The translations under genes and the position numbers were made by a program. From Pseudovibrio sp. Alg231-02 (lineage in GTDB: Bacteria > Pseudomonadota > Alphaproteobacteria > Rhizobiales > Stappiaceae), in the NCBI RefSeq assembly GCF_900143565.1, contig NZ_FREX01000006.1, positions 273,024 through 337,023 on the forward strand: a stretch of 64,000 nucleotides of DNA, written 5' to 3'. Below, in pieces: positions 1-7,697 of this stretch (the first letter of the stretch is position 1; each line of letters starts with the position of its first letter). The notes under the pieces were generated by a model that made no database searches, had not been told where the DNA came from, and worked only from the letters and a program-made list of their open reading frames with translations.

Positions 1-58
1 CCTCCTGCTCATCCTTCTTGTGCGGCCAACTGGCTTGCTCAAGGGTAAAGTTCTGTAG
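1..58 (+). CDS. livH: LivH-type branched-chain amino acid permease, C-terminal end only
   Basis: Only the last 18 codons and the TAG stop lie in the window. They read LLLILLVRPTGLLKGKVL, a hydrophobic end of a membrane segment followed by the RPTGL-type tail usual at the C terminus of LivH/LivM permeases. It sits 13 bp upstream of livM in the same direction, as expected of a liv operon. The identification rests on that short tail and on the neighbours. Confidence 0.7.
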   Translation, partial: LLLILLVRPTGLLKGKVL

Positions 59-71
59 GGGGAGAAGAACC

Positions 72-1052
72 ATGGAACTCATCGGTCTGCTTAACTATGC
101 GGTGTTCATGGCGATCTTTATCGGCATTTACTCCCTTCTGGCTCTCGGTCTTAATATTCAATGGGGCTTTTCAGGCCTCTTTAACGCAGGTATTGCGGGC
201 TTCTTCGCTGTTGGAGCTTATTCATCTGCGCTGCTCACGGCACCAGAATCCGCTGTCCATCTGGGTGGCTACCAGCTGCCCGTTGTTGTGGGTTGGATCG
301 GTGCGATGGTCGCTGCTGGCGCAATTGCATGGCCAATCGGTAAAGTCTGCTTACGATTCCGCTCTGATTATCTGGCAATCGCGACAATCGGCGTGGCGGA
401 AATCATCCGTCTGGTCGTGAAGTCAGAAGGTTGGATGACAGGTGGCGCACGCGGCGTGAATAAGATCCCGCGTCCATTTGGTGATCTGTCCTATCTGTAT
501 TCCCAGCTGGCTTATCTTGCTCTGGTCTTTGCCATCGTGCTCGTCGTGTACTGGGCTATCGAGCGTCAGATTTCGGCTCCCTGGGGCCGCATGATGCGTG
601 GCATCCGTGACAATGAAGATGCTGCAACGGCAATGGGTAAGGACATCAAGGCGCGTCGTCTGGAAGCATTCATCTTCGGTGCTGCTGTGATGGGGCTTGG
701 TGGTGCGCTGTTCGCTCACTTTAACCGTTCCATAACCCCTGAAGCCATCGACCCGATGATCGCCACATTCCTGATCTGGATTATGTTGATCCTCGGTGGC
801 TCAGGTAACAACCGCGGTGCACTTCTTGGCGTTGCCGTTGTCTGGATCATCTGGTCTGCGTCAGAGTTTGTAACGGATCAGCTACCAACAGAATACGCCA
901 TCAAAGCTAAGTACATGCGCGTGTTTATCATTGGCTTGCTTCTGCAATTGGTCCTCCGGTTCAGACCGGAAGGGATCTTGCCGGAACCTCAGGGAACCGC
1001 TGGCAGTCCAGAAGTCAAAACCTTTCAAAAACAAGAAAGTGCAGCGAAGTAA
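72..1052 (+). CDS. livM: Branched-chain amino acid ABC transporter permease LivM
   Basis: Inner-membrane permease of a high-affinity ABC importer for leucine, isoleucine and valine or related amino acids. The 326-residue protein has about ten hydrophobic segments and carries the LivM-type stretch around MGKDIKARRLEAFIFGAA, the cytoplasmic loop that contacts the ATPase, and a C-terminal RFRPEGILPE motif. I chose the ATG at 72 because a purine-rich GGGGAGAAG lies just upstream; the longer in-frame start at 18 overlaps the end of livH and adds residues unlike the family. livH ends 13 bp upstream, and the binding-protein gene follows after 81 bp. Confidence 0.93.
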   Translation: MELIGLLNYAVFMAIFIGIYSLLALGLNIQWGFSGLFNAGIAGFFAVGAYSSALLTAPESAVHLGGYQLPVVVGWIGAMVAAGAIAWPIGKVCLRFRSDYLAIATIGVAEIIRLVVKSEGWMTGGARGVNKIPRPFGDLSYLYSQLAYLALVFAIVLVVYWAIERQISAPWGRMMRGIRDNEDAATAMGKDIKARRLEAFIFGAAVMGLGGALFAHFNRSITPEAIDPMIATFLIWIMLILGGSGNNRGALLGVAVVWIIWSASEFVTDQLPTEYAIKAKYMRVFIIGLLLQLVLRFRPEGILPEPQGTAGSPEVKTFQKQESAAK

Positions 1053-1133
1053 CGCCAGCACTCGTGGAAATCAATTTTAACGCCCTGGTCAATCCGGATA
1101 GTATTTGAAACAGGGCTCTTTGGAGGTGAACTG

Positions 1134-2333
1134 ATGCTTAAGAAAATCGCATTGGCAGCAGGCTTGTTCAGCGCTACTGCACTTGCATCCAACGCTGTTC
1201 AGGCTGATGTAAAAGTCGGTCTTCTGGGAGGTATTTCTGGTCCAATCGCGGCTATGGCTCCACCAATGCTGGACTCTGCAAAACTGGCTATCCAGCAGGT
1301 GAACGAGCAGGGCGGTATTCTGGGTGGCCAGAAGCTTGAAGCTGTTGTGGGCGACAGTGCGTGTAACCCGCAGAACGGCGTGGATTCCGCAACCAAGCTG
1401 GTAAACATTGAACAGGTTGCGGGTCTTATCGGCCCACACTGCTCTGGTTCAGTTCTGGCTGTTGCGAACTCTGTGACTGTTCCTGCTGGTATCACGCTGA
1501 TCACACCATCAGGGACTTCCCCTGAAATCACAGGTTTGGAAGACAAAGGTCAGGTATTCCGTACAGTACCTTCCGATGACTTCCAAGGGCGCTCACTCGC
1601 GCGTACGCTGTTGAACCTCGGCACTAAGAAAGTTGCTGTTGCCTACCTTAATAACGACTACGGCAGTGGCCTCGCAAATGCGTTCAAAGTTGAGTTTGAA
1701 GCAAACGGCGGTGAGATTTCTGGATATTCAGCACACGAAGAAGGTAAGGCATCTTACCGTTCCAACCTTGCTGAGCTGTCCCGTGGTGGCGCAGATACAC
1801 TTGTAATCTTCGATTATGGTGACGGCACTGGCCTGACCATCCTGCGTCAGGCGCTGGAAAACGGTTTCTTCACCAACTTCGTTGGGGGCGATGGCATGAA
1901 GTCAGATGCAATCATCCGTGAACTCGGCGCTGAAAATCTGACCACATTCATTGCTTCTTCTCCAGTAGGCGAGAAGTCCAACAGCCTTGAGCTCTTCAAC
2001 GAAGCGTACAAAGCGGTTGGCGGTAACCCGGATGCAATCTTCGTATCCAACTCCTACGATGCTGCATTCCTGATGGCTCTGGCTCTGGAAAAAGCTGGTG
2101 GTGACGCTGCTAAGGTTTCCGAGGCAATGGCTGCTGTGTCCGACGGACAGGGCGAAGCTGTTCTTCCTGGTGAATGGAAGAAGGCAGTCGAGCTGATCGC
2201 AGCTGGCAAAGACATCGACTACAAGGGCGCATCTGGCGACCTGAACTTTGACAATGCTGGCGACGTCCCTGGTTCTTACGGCCTGTTCAAGGTCGAAGGC
2301 GATGCATTCGCGCTGCAGCAGGCTTTGAACTAA
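1134..2333 (+). CDS. livK: Branched-chain amino acid ABC transporter substrate-binding protein (LivK/LivJ type)
   Basis: Periplasmic receptor that captures the amino acid and delivers it to the LivHM permease. The 399-residue protein has a Sec signal peptide (MLKKIALAAGLF to about ASNAVQA), then a two-lobed type I periplasmic binding fold with KVGLLGGISGPIA, a GLIGPHCSGS ligand-site loop and VAVAYLNNDYGSG in the second lobe. A strong Shine-Dalgarno, GGAGGTGA, precedes the ATG at 1134. It is last in the visible liv operon and is followed by a clear terminator. The exact substrate cannot be told from sequence. Confidence 0.93.
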   Translation: MLKKIALAAGLFSATALASNAVQADVKVGLLGGISGPIAAMAPPMLDSAKLAIQQVNEQGGILGGQKLEAVVGDSACNPQNGVDSATKLVNIEQVAGLIGPHCSGSVLAVANSVTVPAGITLITPSGTSPEITGLEDKGQVFRTVPSDDFQGRSLARTLLNLGTKKVAVAYLNNDYGSGLANAFKVEFEANGGEISGYSAHEEGKASYRSNLAELSRGGADTLVIFDYGDGTGLTILRQALENGFFTNFVGGDGMKSDAIIRELGAENLTTFIASSPVGEKSNSLELFNEAYKAVGGNPDAIFVSNSYDAAFLMALALEKAGGDAAKVSEAMAAVSDGQGEAVLPGEWKKAVELIAAGKDIDYKGASGDLNFDNAGDVPGSYGLFKVEGDAFALQQALN

Positions 2334-2360
2334 GGCTCAGAACAGTCAAATAAGGAAAGA

Positions 2361-2388
2361 GCCGGCCTCATCTCAGGCCGGCTTTTTT
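2361..2388 (+). terminator. Rho-independent terminator of the liv operon
   Basis: A perfect 8-bp GC-rich stem, GCCGGCCT paired with AGGCCGGC, has a six-base loop and is followed by six T residues. It begins 27 bp after the livK stop codon. Confidence 0.9.
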
Positions 2389-2401
2389 CATGGCAAACTT
2401 C

Positions 2402-2569
2402 TCACTTAGTAAGAATCAATTTGCCAAGTTTCGTGATCGACAATCGGTAGTTATCTTCGCGATGGGAGATTGTGATCTCGCGCTCATCGCCAAAGAGTGC
2501 CTTGCTATCAACAGTGCGCTCATGTGGCTGACTTTGTGAGCTTTCCTGAGCTTTTTCCATATCAGTCAT
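2402..2569 (-). CDS. hemP: HemP-family hemin uptake protein
   Basis: A small protein of about 55 residues whose C-terminal half, ALFGDEREITISHREDNYRL followed by SITKLGKLILTK, is the signature of HemP. This family is encoded beside haem and TonB systems and has been linked to regulation of haem-uptake genes. I chose the internal ATG at 2569 (MTDMEKAQ) because the 18 residues added by the longer frame (start 2623) look unlike the family. It is divergent from the exported-protein/exbB/exbD/tonB unit, and a candidate RirA box lies in the shared upstream region. Identification is firm; its biochemical role here is inferred. Confidence 0.82.
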   Translation of the reverse strand: MTDMEKAQESSQSQPHERTVDSKALFGDEREITISHREDNYRLSITKLGKLILTK

Positions 2570-2654
2570 TCGCCTCAGCCTTTCCCCAATTTTGGCTAGC
2601 GTGGATGGTCGCGATACCCTCAAGAGCTAGGGGGACTCTATCGCGTTTATTTCT

Positions 2655-2669
2655 TGACTTTCATATTCA
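2655..2669. promoter_or_regulatory. Candidate iron-responsive operator (TGA-N9-TCA)
   Basis: TGACTTTCATATTCA matches the TGA-N9-TCA pattern described for RirA-controlled rhizobial promoters. It lies between the divergent hemP and exported-protein/exbB units, where an iron operator is expected. The pattern is short and will occur by chance elsewhere, so support comes from position and from the similar box at 16409-16423. Confidence 0.5.
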
Positions 2670-2868
2670 TGTTTTATTACAAGTGCAATGCCTACTCAAT
2701 AATTGCTGGAGATCGCGTCCTCCCGCAAACCGTCCTGGAGTAGGGTTTGTATCGATGCGCAAGCCAGCTGTTTCTCTCTCCCTCAACAGCCAGCCAGCCC
2801 ACGATATCCTTGATATCTGCGACTGATTTGCATTTGCAACTAAGTTTTAATTTTTGGGTTGGGGTCCT

Positions 2869-3312
2869 ATGAATAAGTTGGTTAAGCTGTTTTCACTTGC
2901 TCTTGCTGCCTTGTGGATAACGCAAATAACTGCAGCTGAAGCAGCAAACACGACAAGAGAACCAGTGATCGCTCTCCAGTTGAATAAAGCTGAGACCACT
3001 CAGAACGGGTGTCGTGTAAGCCTTCTTGTTCGCAATCACCTTAAAGATGAGATCAATCAACTGGCGTTGGACTTGGTAGTCTTTGATAGTACTGGCGGAA
3101 TTGCTGATTTCCTGAGCATGAAAACAGGTCGTCTTCCTTCCGGAAAGACGCGAGTTCAGCAGTATGACCTCCCATCCAGCAGTTGTGCAGACATCTCGTC
3201 ATTGCTCATCAATGATGTCAGCCAGTGCGAGGGAGCTGAAAATGTATCTCCGGCTAGCTGCTTAGACTCATTGAATGTATCCTCTCGCGCTGCGATAGAA
3301 CTAACACTCTGA
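2869..3312 (+). CDS. Small exported protein of unknown function, upstream of exbB
   Basis: A 147-residue protein with a Sec signal peptide (MNKLVKLFSLALAALWITQITAAEA). The mature part, about 120 residues, contains four cysteines (in NGCRVSL, SSSCADI, VSQCEG and PASCLD) that could form two disulfides, and a beta-rich stretch around CRVSLLVRNHLKDEINQLAL. The ATG at 2869 follows a GGGG-rich ribosome site; the in-frame start at 2854 would only lengthen the leader. It is first in the unit that continues into exbB, exbD and tonB, which suggests a periplasmic accessory role with the TonB system. I do not recognise a named family. Confidence 0.7.
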   Translation: MNKLVKLFSLALAALWITQITAAEAANTTREPVIALQLNKAETTQNGCRVSLLVRNHLKDEINQLALDLVVFDSTGGIADFLSMKTGRLPSGKTRVQQYDLPSSSCADISSLLINDVSQCEGAENVSPASCLDSLNVSSRAAIELTL

Positions 3313-3354
3313 ACCGCTGCAGAACTGAATTAGAAAAACAACGAGATTTCCAGA

Positions 3355-4089
3355 ATGAATGCCATGATTGAAAACCTGGGCCTGACCGAAGCAATGACAC
3401 CTTTTATGGATCTGCTTGCAAAAGGTGGTGTGGTTGTTGGATTGCTGCTGGTTGTCAGCGTACTTGCTCTAACAATTGTCATTGCAAAACTCTGGCAGTT
3501 CTGGATTGCAGGCGTTGGTCGTCATCGCAAAGCTGAGCAGGCCGTGGCCTTCTGGCGTGTTGGGAAGCGTGATCAGGCCTACAGGATCGTGGTAACAGAT
3601 CGCTCTCCGGTCTCCGATGTTCTGGCACATGCCATGCGTGGCCTTATGAAACCGCAGGTGCCTGAAAAAAGAGTCCGGGAGGATGTCGAGCGCGTTTGCT
3701 TCACGCATCTTGCGGATCTTCGCAGTTATCTGCGGGCATTGGATATGATTGCTCAGATCGCTCCTCTACTCGGCCTGTTCGGAACAGTGCTTGGTATGAT
3801 CGGGGCGTTTCAGGCTATGGCCGACGCTGGTTCGCAGGTCGATCCATCTACTCTGGCAGGTGGCATCTGGGTTGCGTTGCTGACAACAGCCGTTGGTCTG
3901 GCCGTAGCAATCCCAGCTTCCGTGATGCTGTCACTGTTCGAAGGCCGCATCGAACGAGAGCAGGGCGCAATGGAAAAGATCGTCACTGAACTCTTCACCG
4001 GGGCAGTCACGTCCATCGCTACTCAAACTGAAGAAGCGGAACAGGTTGGAACACAGCCACGTTTTGAGGTTGTTCACGATGCGCCTTAG
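3355..4089 (+). CDS. exbB: ExbB / MotA-TolQ-ExbB proton channel protein
   Basis: Inner-membrane component that, with ExbD, uses the proton gradient to energise TonB. The 244 residues contain three membrane segments (around residues 25-45, 130-155 and 165-190) and the family core LDMIAQIAPLLGLFGTVLGM followed by GGIWVALLTTAVGLAVAIPA. It is 42 bp downstream of the exported-protein gene and overlaps the first exbD by 11 bp, so translation is probably coupled. The gene block with two exbD genes and tonB points to iron or haem uptake and argues against Tol-Pal. Confidence 0.93.
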   Translation: MNAMIENLGLTEAMTPFMDLLAKGGVVVGLLLVVSVLALTIVIAKLWQFWIAGVGRHRKAEQAVAFWRVGKRDQAYRIVVTDRSPVSDVLAHAMRGLMKPQVPEKRVREDVERVCFTHLADLRSYLRALDMIAQIAPLLGLFGTVLGMIGAFQAMADAGSQVDPSTLAGGIWVALLTTAVGLAVAIPASVMLSLFEGRIEREQGAMEKIVTELFTGAVTSIATQTEEAEQVGTQPRFEVVHDAP

Positions 4090-4462
4090 TGAGGCTCTAA
4101 AAAGAAGTCGTGCGCCTGGTCTCACATCTCTGATTGATGTGATCTTCCTTTTGTTGATGTTCTTCATGCTCGCTTCCACGTTCTCGATATACCAAAAGTT
4201 GGATGTGACATCGGGCGCTGAGGGCGCAGGGCAAATGGAACAGTCCCCAATCCTGCTGCAAGTCTTCGCAGAAGGACAGCTGTCGGTGAACGGTGATCGG
4301 GTGAAGGTTGAGGCGTTGATTGCGGCGCTCGACAACGCAGGTATAGAAAAAGTACGACCTGTGGCGATCATCCCTGCCAAGGATTCCACCGTGCAGGATG
4401 TCGTGAGTGCGCTTGAGATGCTTAAAACAGCAGGCTGGTCAGCGACGATCGTTGGCAATTGA
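4079..4462 (+). CDS. exbD: ExbD-type biopolymer transport protein (first copy)
   Basis: Single-span inner-membrane partner of ExbB. The 127-residue protein starts MRLSEALKRSRAPGLTSLID, with the conserved membrane aspartate in TSLIDVIFLLLMFFMLAST, the residue thought to take part in proton conduction. The rest is a periplasmic domain ending DSTVQDVVSALEMLKTAGWS. The start at 4079 lies inside the end of exbB; the longer frame from 4046 overlaps exbB further and lacks family resemblance. A second, diverged exbD follows after 33 bp. Confidence 0.9.
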   Translation: MRLSEALKRSRAPGLTSLIDVIFLLLMFFMLASTFSIYQKLDVTSGAEGAGQMEQSPILLQVFAEGQLSVNGDRVKVEALIAALDNAGIEKVRPVAIIPAKDSTVQDVVSALEMLKTAGWSATIVGN

Positions 4463-4495
4463 ATTCAGAATATTGCGAAATAAGAAGTTTAAAGA

Positions 4496-4882
4496 ATGCG
4501 TCTGAAGACAAAACCACAAAAGAGGACATTTGAGAACACGATTCCATTGATCAATATCGTGTTCCTGATGCTCATCTTCTTCCTCTTTGCAGGTTCAATT
4601 GATAGAGACGATGCAAAAAACGTGAGCCCTGCAGAAACGCAGGAGCAATCCAGTCGTGAGCTTATTGCCGGAGCGCTGATTATCGCTCCTGATGGATCGA
4701 TAAGCCAAAACGAACAACCAGTTCATGTTGAGGATCTGATACCGCTGGACGGTAATAAAGACCCTCTGATGGTTGTTGCTGACAAGGCACTGTCTGGTCA
4801 GACACTCGCCAGAACCCTTGCCGCGCTGAAAAAACAAGGTTTCTCTGATATTACATTGGTCACTGTAAGGGCTGCCCAATGA
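4496..4882 (+). CDS. exbD: ExbD-type biopolymer transport protein (second copy)
   Basis: A second ExbD-like protein of 128 residues. It has the single membrane span FENTIPLINIVFLMLIFFLFAG with asparagine (LINIVF) where the first copy has the conserved aspartate (LIDVIF). A following SIDRDDA places acidic residues at the periplasmic end of the span. The periplasmic domain keeps the usual closing helix-strand pattern (LARTLAALKKQGFSDITLVT). Its stop overlaps the tonB start (ATGA). Pairs of unequal ExbD proteins are known in alphaproteobacterial TonB systems; the missing aspartate suggests this copy is structural or regulatory. Confidence 0.87.
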   Translation: MRLKTKPQKRTFENTIPLINIVFLMLIFFLFAGSIDRDDAKNVSPAETQEQSSRELIAGALIIAPDGSISQNEQPVHVEDLIPLDGNKDPLMVVADKALSGQTLARTLAALKKQGFSDITLVTVRAAQ

Positions 4883-6135
4883 AGAAGAGCATTCGCAGGA
4901 AAATCGGTGGTTCAGCTCTCACGACCGCCTTACTCGTGTCTGTCAGCGTTCACGCAGCTGGGTTTGCTTGGTTCTATACACGGGCCCCTGAAGTTCAGGT
5001 TGCCTCAACACGGTCAACGTCACTTTCTGTCGTCGGGTCGATTGAGGATCTTATTGCAGGTTTTAAGGAAGTTGTTGAACCGATTGAGCCGGACCAGCCA
5101 GATGAAGTTGAGCCTCGTGAGATTGAAACTCCGATAGAGCAAGTCAAAGAGATTGAGTCTGTTGAGCCCATTGAGCTGGTTAAAGCAGAGATCACACCAA
5201 TCAAACCGATTGCAACGCAGGCTGTGAAACCATTACCAGAACCTGTTGCTGAAGGTGTTACTATCAAGGCTGAGATTGAGCCAATCAAGCCAAAAGAAGA
5301 AATTAAGCCGCTCAAACTTGAGCTTCAGCCCGAACAAATCAAACCTGCTGAGGTGCAGGAGATTAAGCCCGTTGAAGTTGCAAAAGTTCTGCCTGTTAAA
5401 CAGCAAGAACCAGTAGATCCGACTAATGACGTTGATCCTGTGAAGCTGAAAGAGCCACAAGACCTAGTCAAACCGGACGAAGCCAAACTATCTCAACCAG
5501 AAAAACTGGAAGTGGTGGAGCAGGAAACTCCGGAAGCACTGAAGCCGGTAGAAAAGAAGCTCGCAGAACCCGTTGATGAAAAGAAAGAGCTTGAGGCAAA
5601 GCCTGTTGAAACTGAAGTTGCCGCAGTAACGGTTCCCGTCCCACGAGCAGCGCCGCCACGTCCCAAGCTGCCGCAGAAAACTGCCAAGAAGGCTCCACCA
5701 AAAGCCAAGAAAGAACCTGCCAAGAAAGCAGGTAACTCGGATGTTAATTCTGCTCGTGGCTCCAAGGTCGCCCGTAAAGGCTCCAACACCTCAAAGAATG
5801 GCAACAACATCGCAGGCTCCGGTGACAGCGCTGGCAATGCTGCGACGAGCAATTACTGGGGCAAGGTGAAAAAGAAAATCCAGCGTGCCGCGGATAGACG
5901 ATACCCGAGACGAGAGAAGAGGCGTAACAAATCTGGTAGCGTTCGAGTGGGTTATGTTGTGCTCAGGAGCGGGGCTATCTCACAAGTTCAGATGGTGCGC
6001 TCAAGCGGGAATAAAAACTTCGATAAGGCTGCAGTGAAAGCGGTCAAAGCTGCTGCTCCGTTTCCGCCTTTGCCACCATCAATCAGAGGCAATTCAGTGC
6101 GTAGAGCAACCTCAATTATCTTCCAGACAAACTAA
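4879..6135 (+). CDS. tonB: TonB energy-transducing protein
   Basis: Spans the periplasm and passes energy from ExbBD to outer-membrane receptors. Of 418 residues, the first about 35 form a membrane anchor (SALTTALLVSVSVHAAGFAW). Residues about 60-260 are an extended Pro/Glu/Lys/Val-rich spacer full of IKP and VEP repeats. After a Gly/Asn/Ser-rich link, the C-terminal 90 residues form the TonB domain (RYPRREKRRNKSGSVRVGYV, then SSGNKNFDKAAVKAVKAAAP). It overlaps the second exbD by 4 bp. Two TonB-dependent receptors in the window (16601 and 27670) are natural clients. The spacer is long for the family. Confidence 0.92.
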   Translation: MKKSIRRKIGGSALTTALLVSVSVHAAGFAWFYTRAPEVQVASTRSTSLSVVGSIEDLIAGFKEVVEPIEPDQPDEVEPREIETPIEQVKEIESVEPIELVKAEITPIKPIATQAVKPLPEPVAEGVTIKAEIEPIKPKEEIKPLKLELQPEQIKPAEVQEIKPVEVAKVLPVKQQEPVDPTNDVDPVKLKEPQDLVKPDEAKLSQPEKLEVVEQETPEALKPVEKKLAEPVDEKKELEAKPVETEVAAVTVPVPRAAPPRPKLPQKTAKKAPPKAKKEPAKKAGNSDVNSARGSKVARKGSNTSKNGNNIAGSGDSAGNAATSNYWGKVKKKIQRAADRRYPRREKRRNKSGSVRVGYVVLRSGAISQVQMVRSSGNKNFDKAAVKAVKAAAPFPPLPPSIRGNSVRRATSIIFQTN

Positions 6136-6163
6136 CAAAAAAGGCAGCGAATGTTCGCTGCCT
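6136..6163 (-). terminator. Terminator between tonB and rirA, acting on the minus strand
   Basis: GGCAGCGAA at 6143-6151 pairs with TTCGCTGCC at 6154-6162. The A-run at 6137-6142 becomes a T-run after the stem when read on the minus strand, so it fits termination of rirA transcripts. Any effect on tonB transcripts would lack the U-tract. Confidence 0.75.
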
Positions 6164-6188
6164 GATCATCTCGTCGCTCTTGGTGCGC

Positions 6189-6659
6189 TTACTCAGCAGC
6201 AGCCATATTCTTTGGCAGAAGTGGGTCTTCAATCTGCAACAGGTGGCGAATGCTCGCGCGGTTGTCAGCAAGATCCGCAATCGTGCACTTGTCGAGCACA
6301 CCGAGGAATGCTTCTAGCGCTTCATGCAGAACAGAATTGAAGCCGCAGTGGTTGACGAGCGGGCAGTCCTGACGGCCACTGTCAAAGCACTCAGCAAGAA
6401 GGAATGACTCTTCAGTTGCACGTACCACCTGTCCTACACTGATTTGCTCAGCTGGACGTGGCAATACGATACCACCGTTACGCCCTCGGATGGTTTTCAT
6501 CAGATCAGCGTCAACGAGCACCTTCATGATCTTGAAAAGGTGAGTTTCCGACATGGAAAACGAAGCCGCGATCTCAGCAACTTTGCTTGGCTTGCCAGGA
6601 TTTGCCGCACAATACATCAGGGCACGTACAGCATAGTTGGTTTGTTGAGTGAGTCTCAT
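6189..6659 (-). CDS. rirA: RirA-type Rrf2-family iron-responsive regulator
   Basis: Global iron regulator of alphaproteobacteria, which senses iron through an Fe-S cluster and represses uptake genes when iron is replete. The 156-residue protein starts MRLTQQTNYAVRALMYCAAN, has a winged helix with VAEIAASFSMSETHLFKIMK, and carries cysteines at 91, 99 and 105 (AECF, QDCP, NHC), the spacing of the RirA cluster ligands. I used the start at 6659; the 12 extra residues of the longer frame do not fit the family. It is convergent with tonB. The match to RirA, rather than to IscR or NsrR, is strong because of the cysteine spacing and the iron-uptake setting. Confidence 0.9.
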   Translation of the reverse strand: MRLTQQTNYAVRALMYCAANPGKPSKVAEIAASFSMSETHLFKIMKVLVDADLMKTIRGRNGGIVLPRPAEQISVGQVVRATEESFLLAECFDSGRQDCPLVNHCGFNSVLHEALEAFLGVLDKCTIADLADNRASIRHLLQIEDPLLPKNMAAAE

Positions 6660-6945
6660 AATATTAGCTATGCGTCTTCCGGTGTCTGTCGTCAATAAAA
6701 ATATGCATCTCTAACTCAACAATAAACCATTCCCAGTTTAGAGTCATTAAAAACTTTGTCGGTGCTGGAAACAGACCCGACACCGTTCTTTTGCCAGTGC
6801 ACGTGCAAAATATATCTAAATCCAGCTGATCCTACAATAATCACAGAGCAAATATCTGGCGTGAGAAACTCGTCATTTATTCAGCAAGCTAATGGTGATA
6901 CAGCTCAAATATGAGAGTGAACACGACGGACGCAATTGAGTTCCA

Positions 6946-7620
6946 ATGAAGATTTCAAAACAAAGCCTTGAGGAGCAAGCCGCAGACTTTCTGAGGCAGC
7001 AGATTTTGGCGGGTCATTATGTCTCAGGCGACAAGCTGACGGAAAGTACGCTTGCAAAAGGTCTGGAGCTTTCACGCACAACCGTGCGCATGGCGTTGAA
7101 CACACTCTCGAGCGAAGGACTTGTCTCGCAAAAGCCTTATGCAGGGTGGAGCGTGACGACACTGACGGACCACGATATCTGGGAAATCTACCACCTTCGT
7201 GTCGCGCTGGAGAGTCAGGCTGCTCAAATGGCAGCTGAAACGATCACGCCGGAAAAGGCTGTTCGGCTGCGTAAAGAGCTGGAGGTCTTCAAGGAGATCT
7301 GCCAGCAAGACGGTGTCTCACTTACAGAAGTTACGTTCTATGACTTTGAGCTTCACAAGCTAATCATTGAACTGAGTGAGAGCGCACGCTTGGCGCACAT
7401 GTACAAGAGCGTGATCAATCAGCTCTCAATTTATATTCGCATCACGCATTTTGACTTTGATATTGAAGACAGTGCGAACACCCATGTCGGTTTAGTGGAA
7501 GCCATTTGCTCTGGTGAGGCGGAAAAAGCCCGCAAGCTCGCTATTGAGAACATCAGTACCTTCACTGAAATGGGCCATAAGCTGAAATATGAACATGTGA
7601 AGCTGGCGACTGACGACTGA
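6946..7620 (+). CDS. GntR-family (FCD domain) transcriptional regulator
   Basis: A 224-residue regulator. Residues about 5-70 form the GntR winged helix (LEEQAADFLRQQILAGHYVS, LAKGLELSRTTVRMALNTLS), and the rest is the all-helical FCD ligand domain with its metal-binding pattern (YDFELHKLIIELSESARL, then THVGLVEAICSGEAEKARKL). FCD regulators usually sense small organic acids. It is convergent with the BCCT/dehydratase operon, which it most likely controls. ATTGT-N3-ACAAT palindromes before that operon and a CCTACAAT half-site at about 6831 in its own upstream region support this by inference. Confidence 0.88.
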   Translation: MKISKQSLEEQAADFLRQQILAGHYVSGDKLTESTLAKGLELSRTTVRMALNTLSSEGLVSQKPYAGWSVTTLTDHDIWEIYHLRVALESQAAQMAAETITPEKAVRLRKELEVFKEICQQDGVSLTEVTFYDFELHKLIIELSESARLAHMYKSVINQLSIYIRITHFDFDIEDSANTHVGLVEAICSGEAEKARKLAIENISTFTEMGHKLKYEHVKLATDD

Positions 7621-7646
7621 TAGTGCTTGACGATTTGAGATAGTCA

Positions 7647-7677
7647 TAAAAAAGGGCGGCCCGGAGGTCGCCCTTTT
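7647..7677. terminator. Bidirectional terminator between the GntR gene and the BCCT operon
   Basis: The stem GGGCG/CGCCC is bounded by an A-run on the left and TTTT on the right, so it can end transcription from either side of the convergent pair. Confidence 0.8.
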
Positions 7678-7697
7678 GCTTTGCCTGAGGAGAAAGC

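Noticed and set aside
3931..4458. 175-codon minus-strand frame across exbB and exbD
   Set aside because: It is antisense to two well-identified genes and has no motif.
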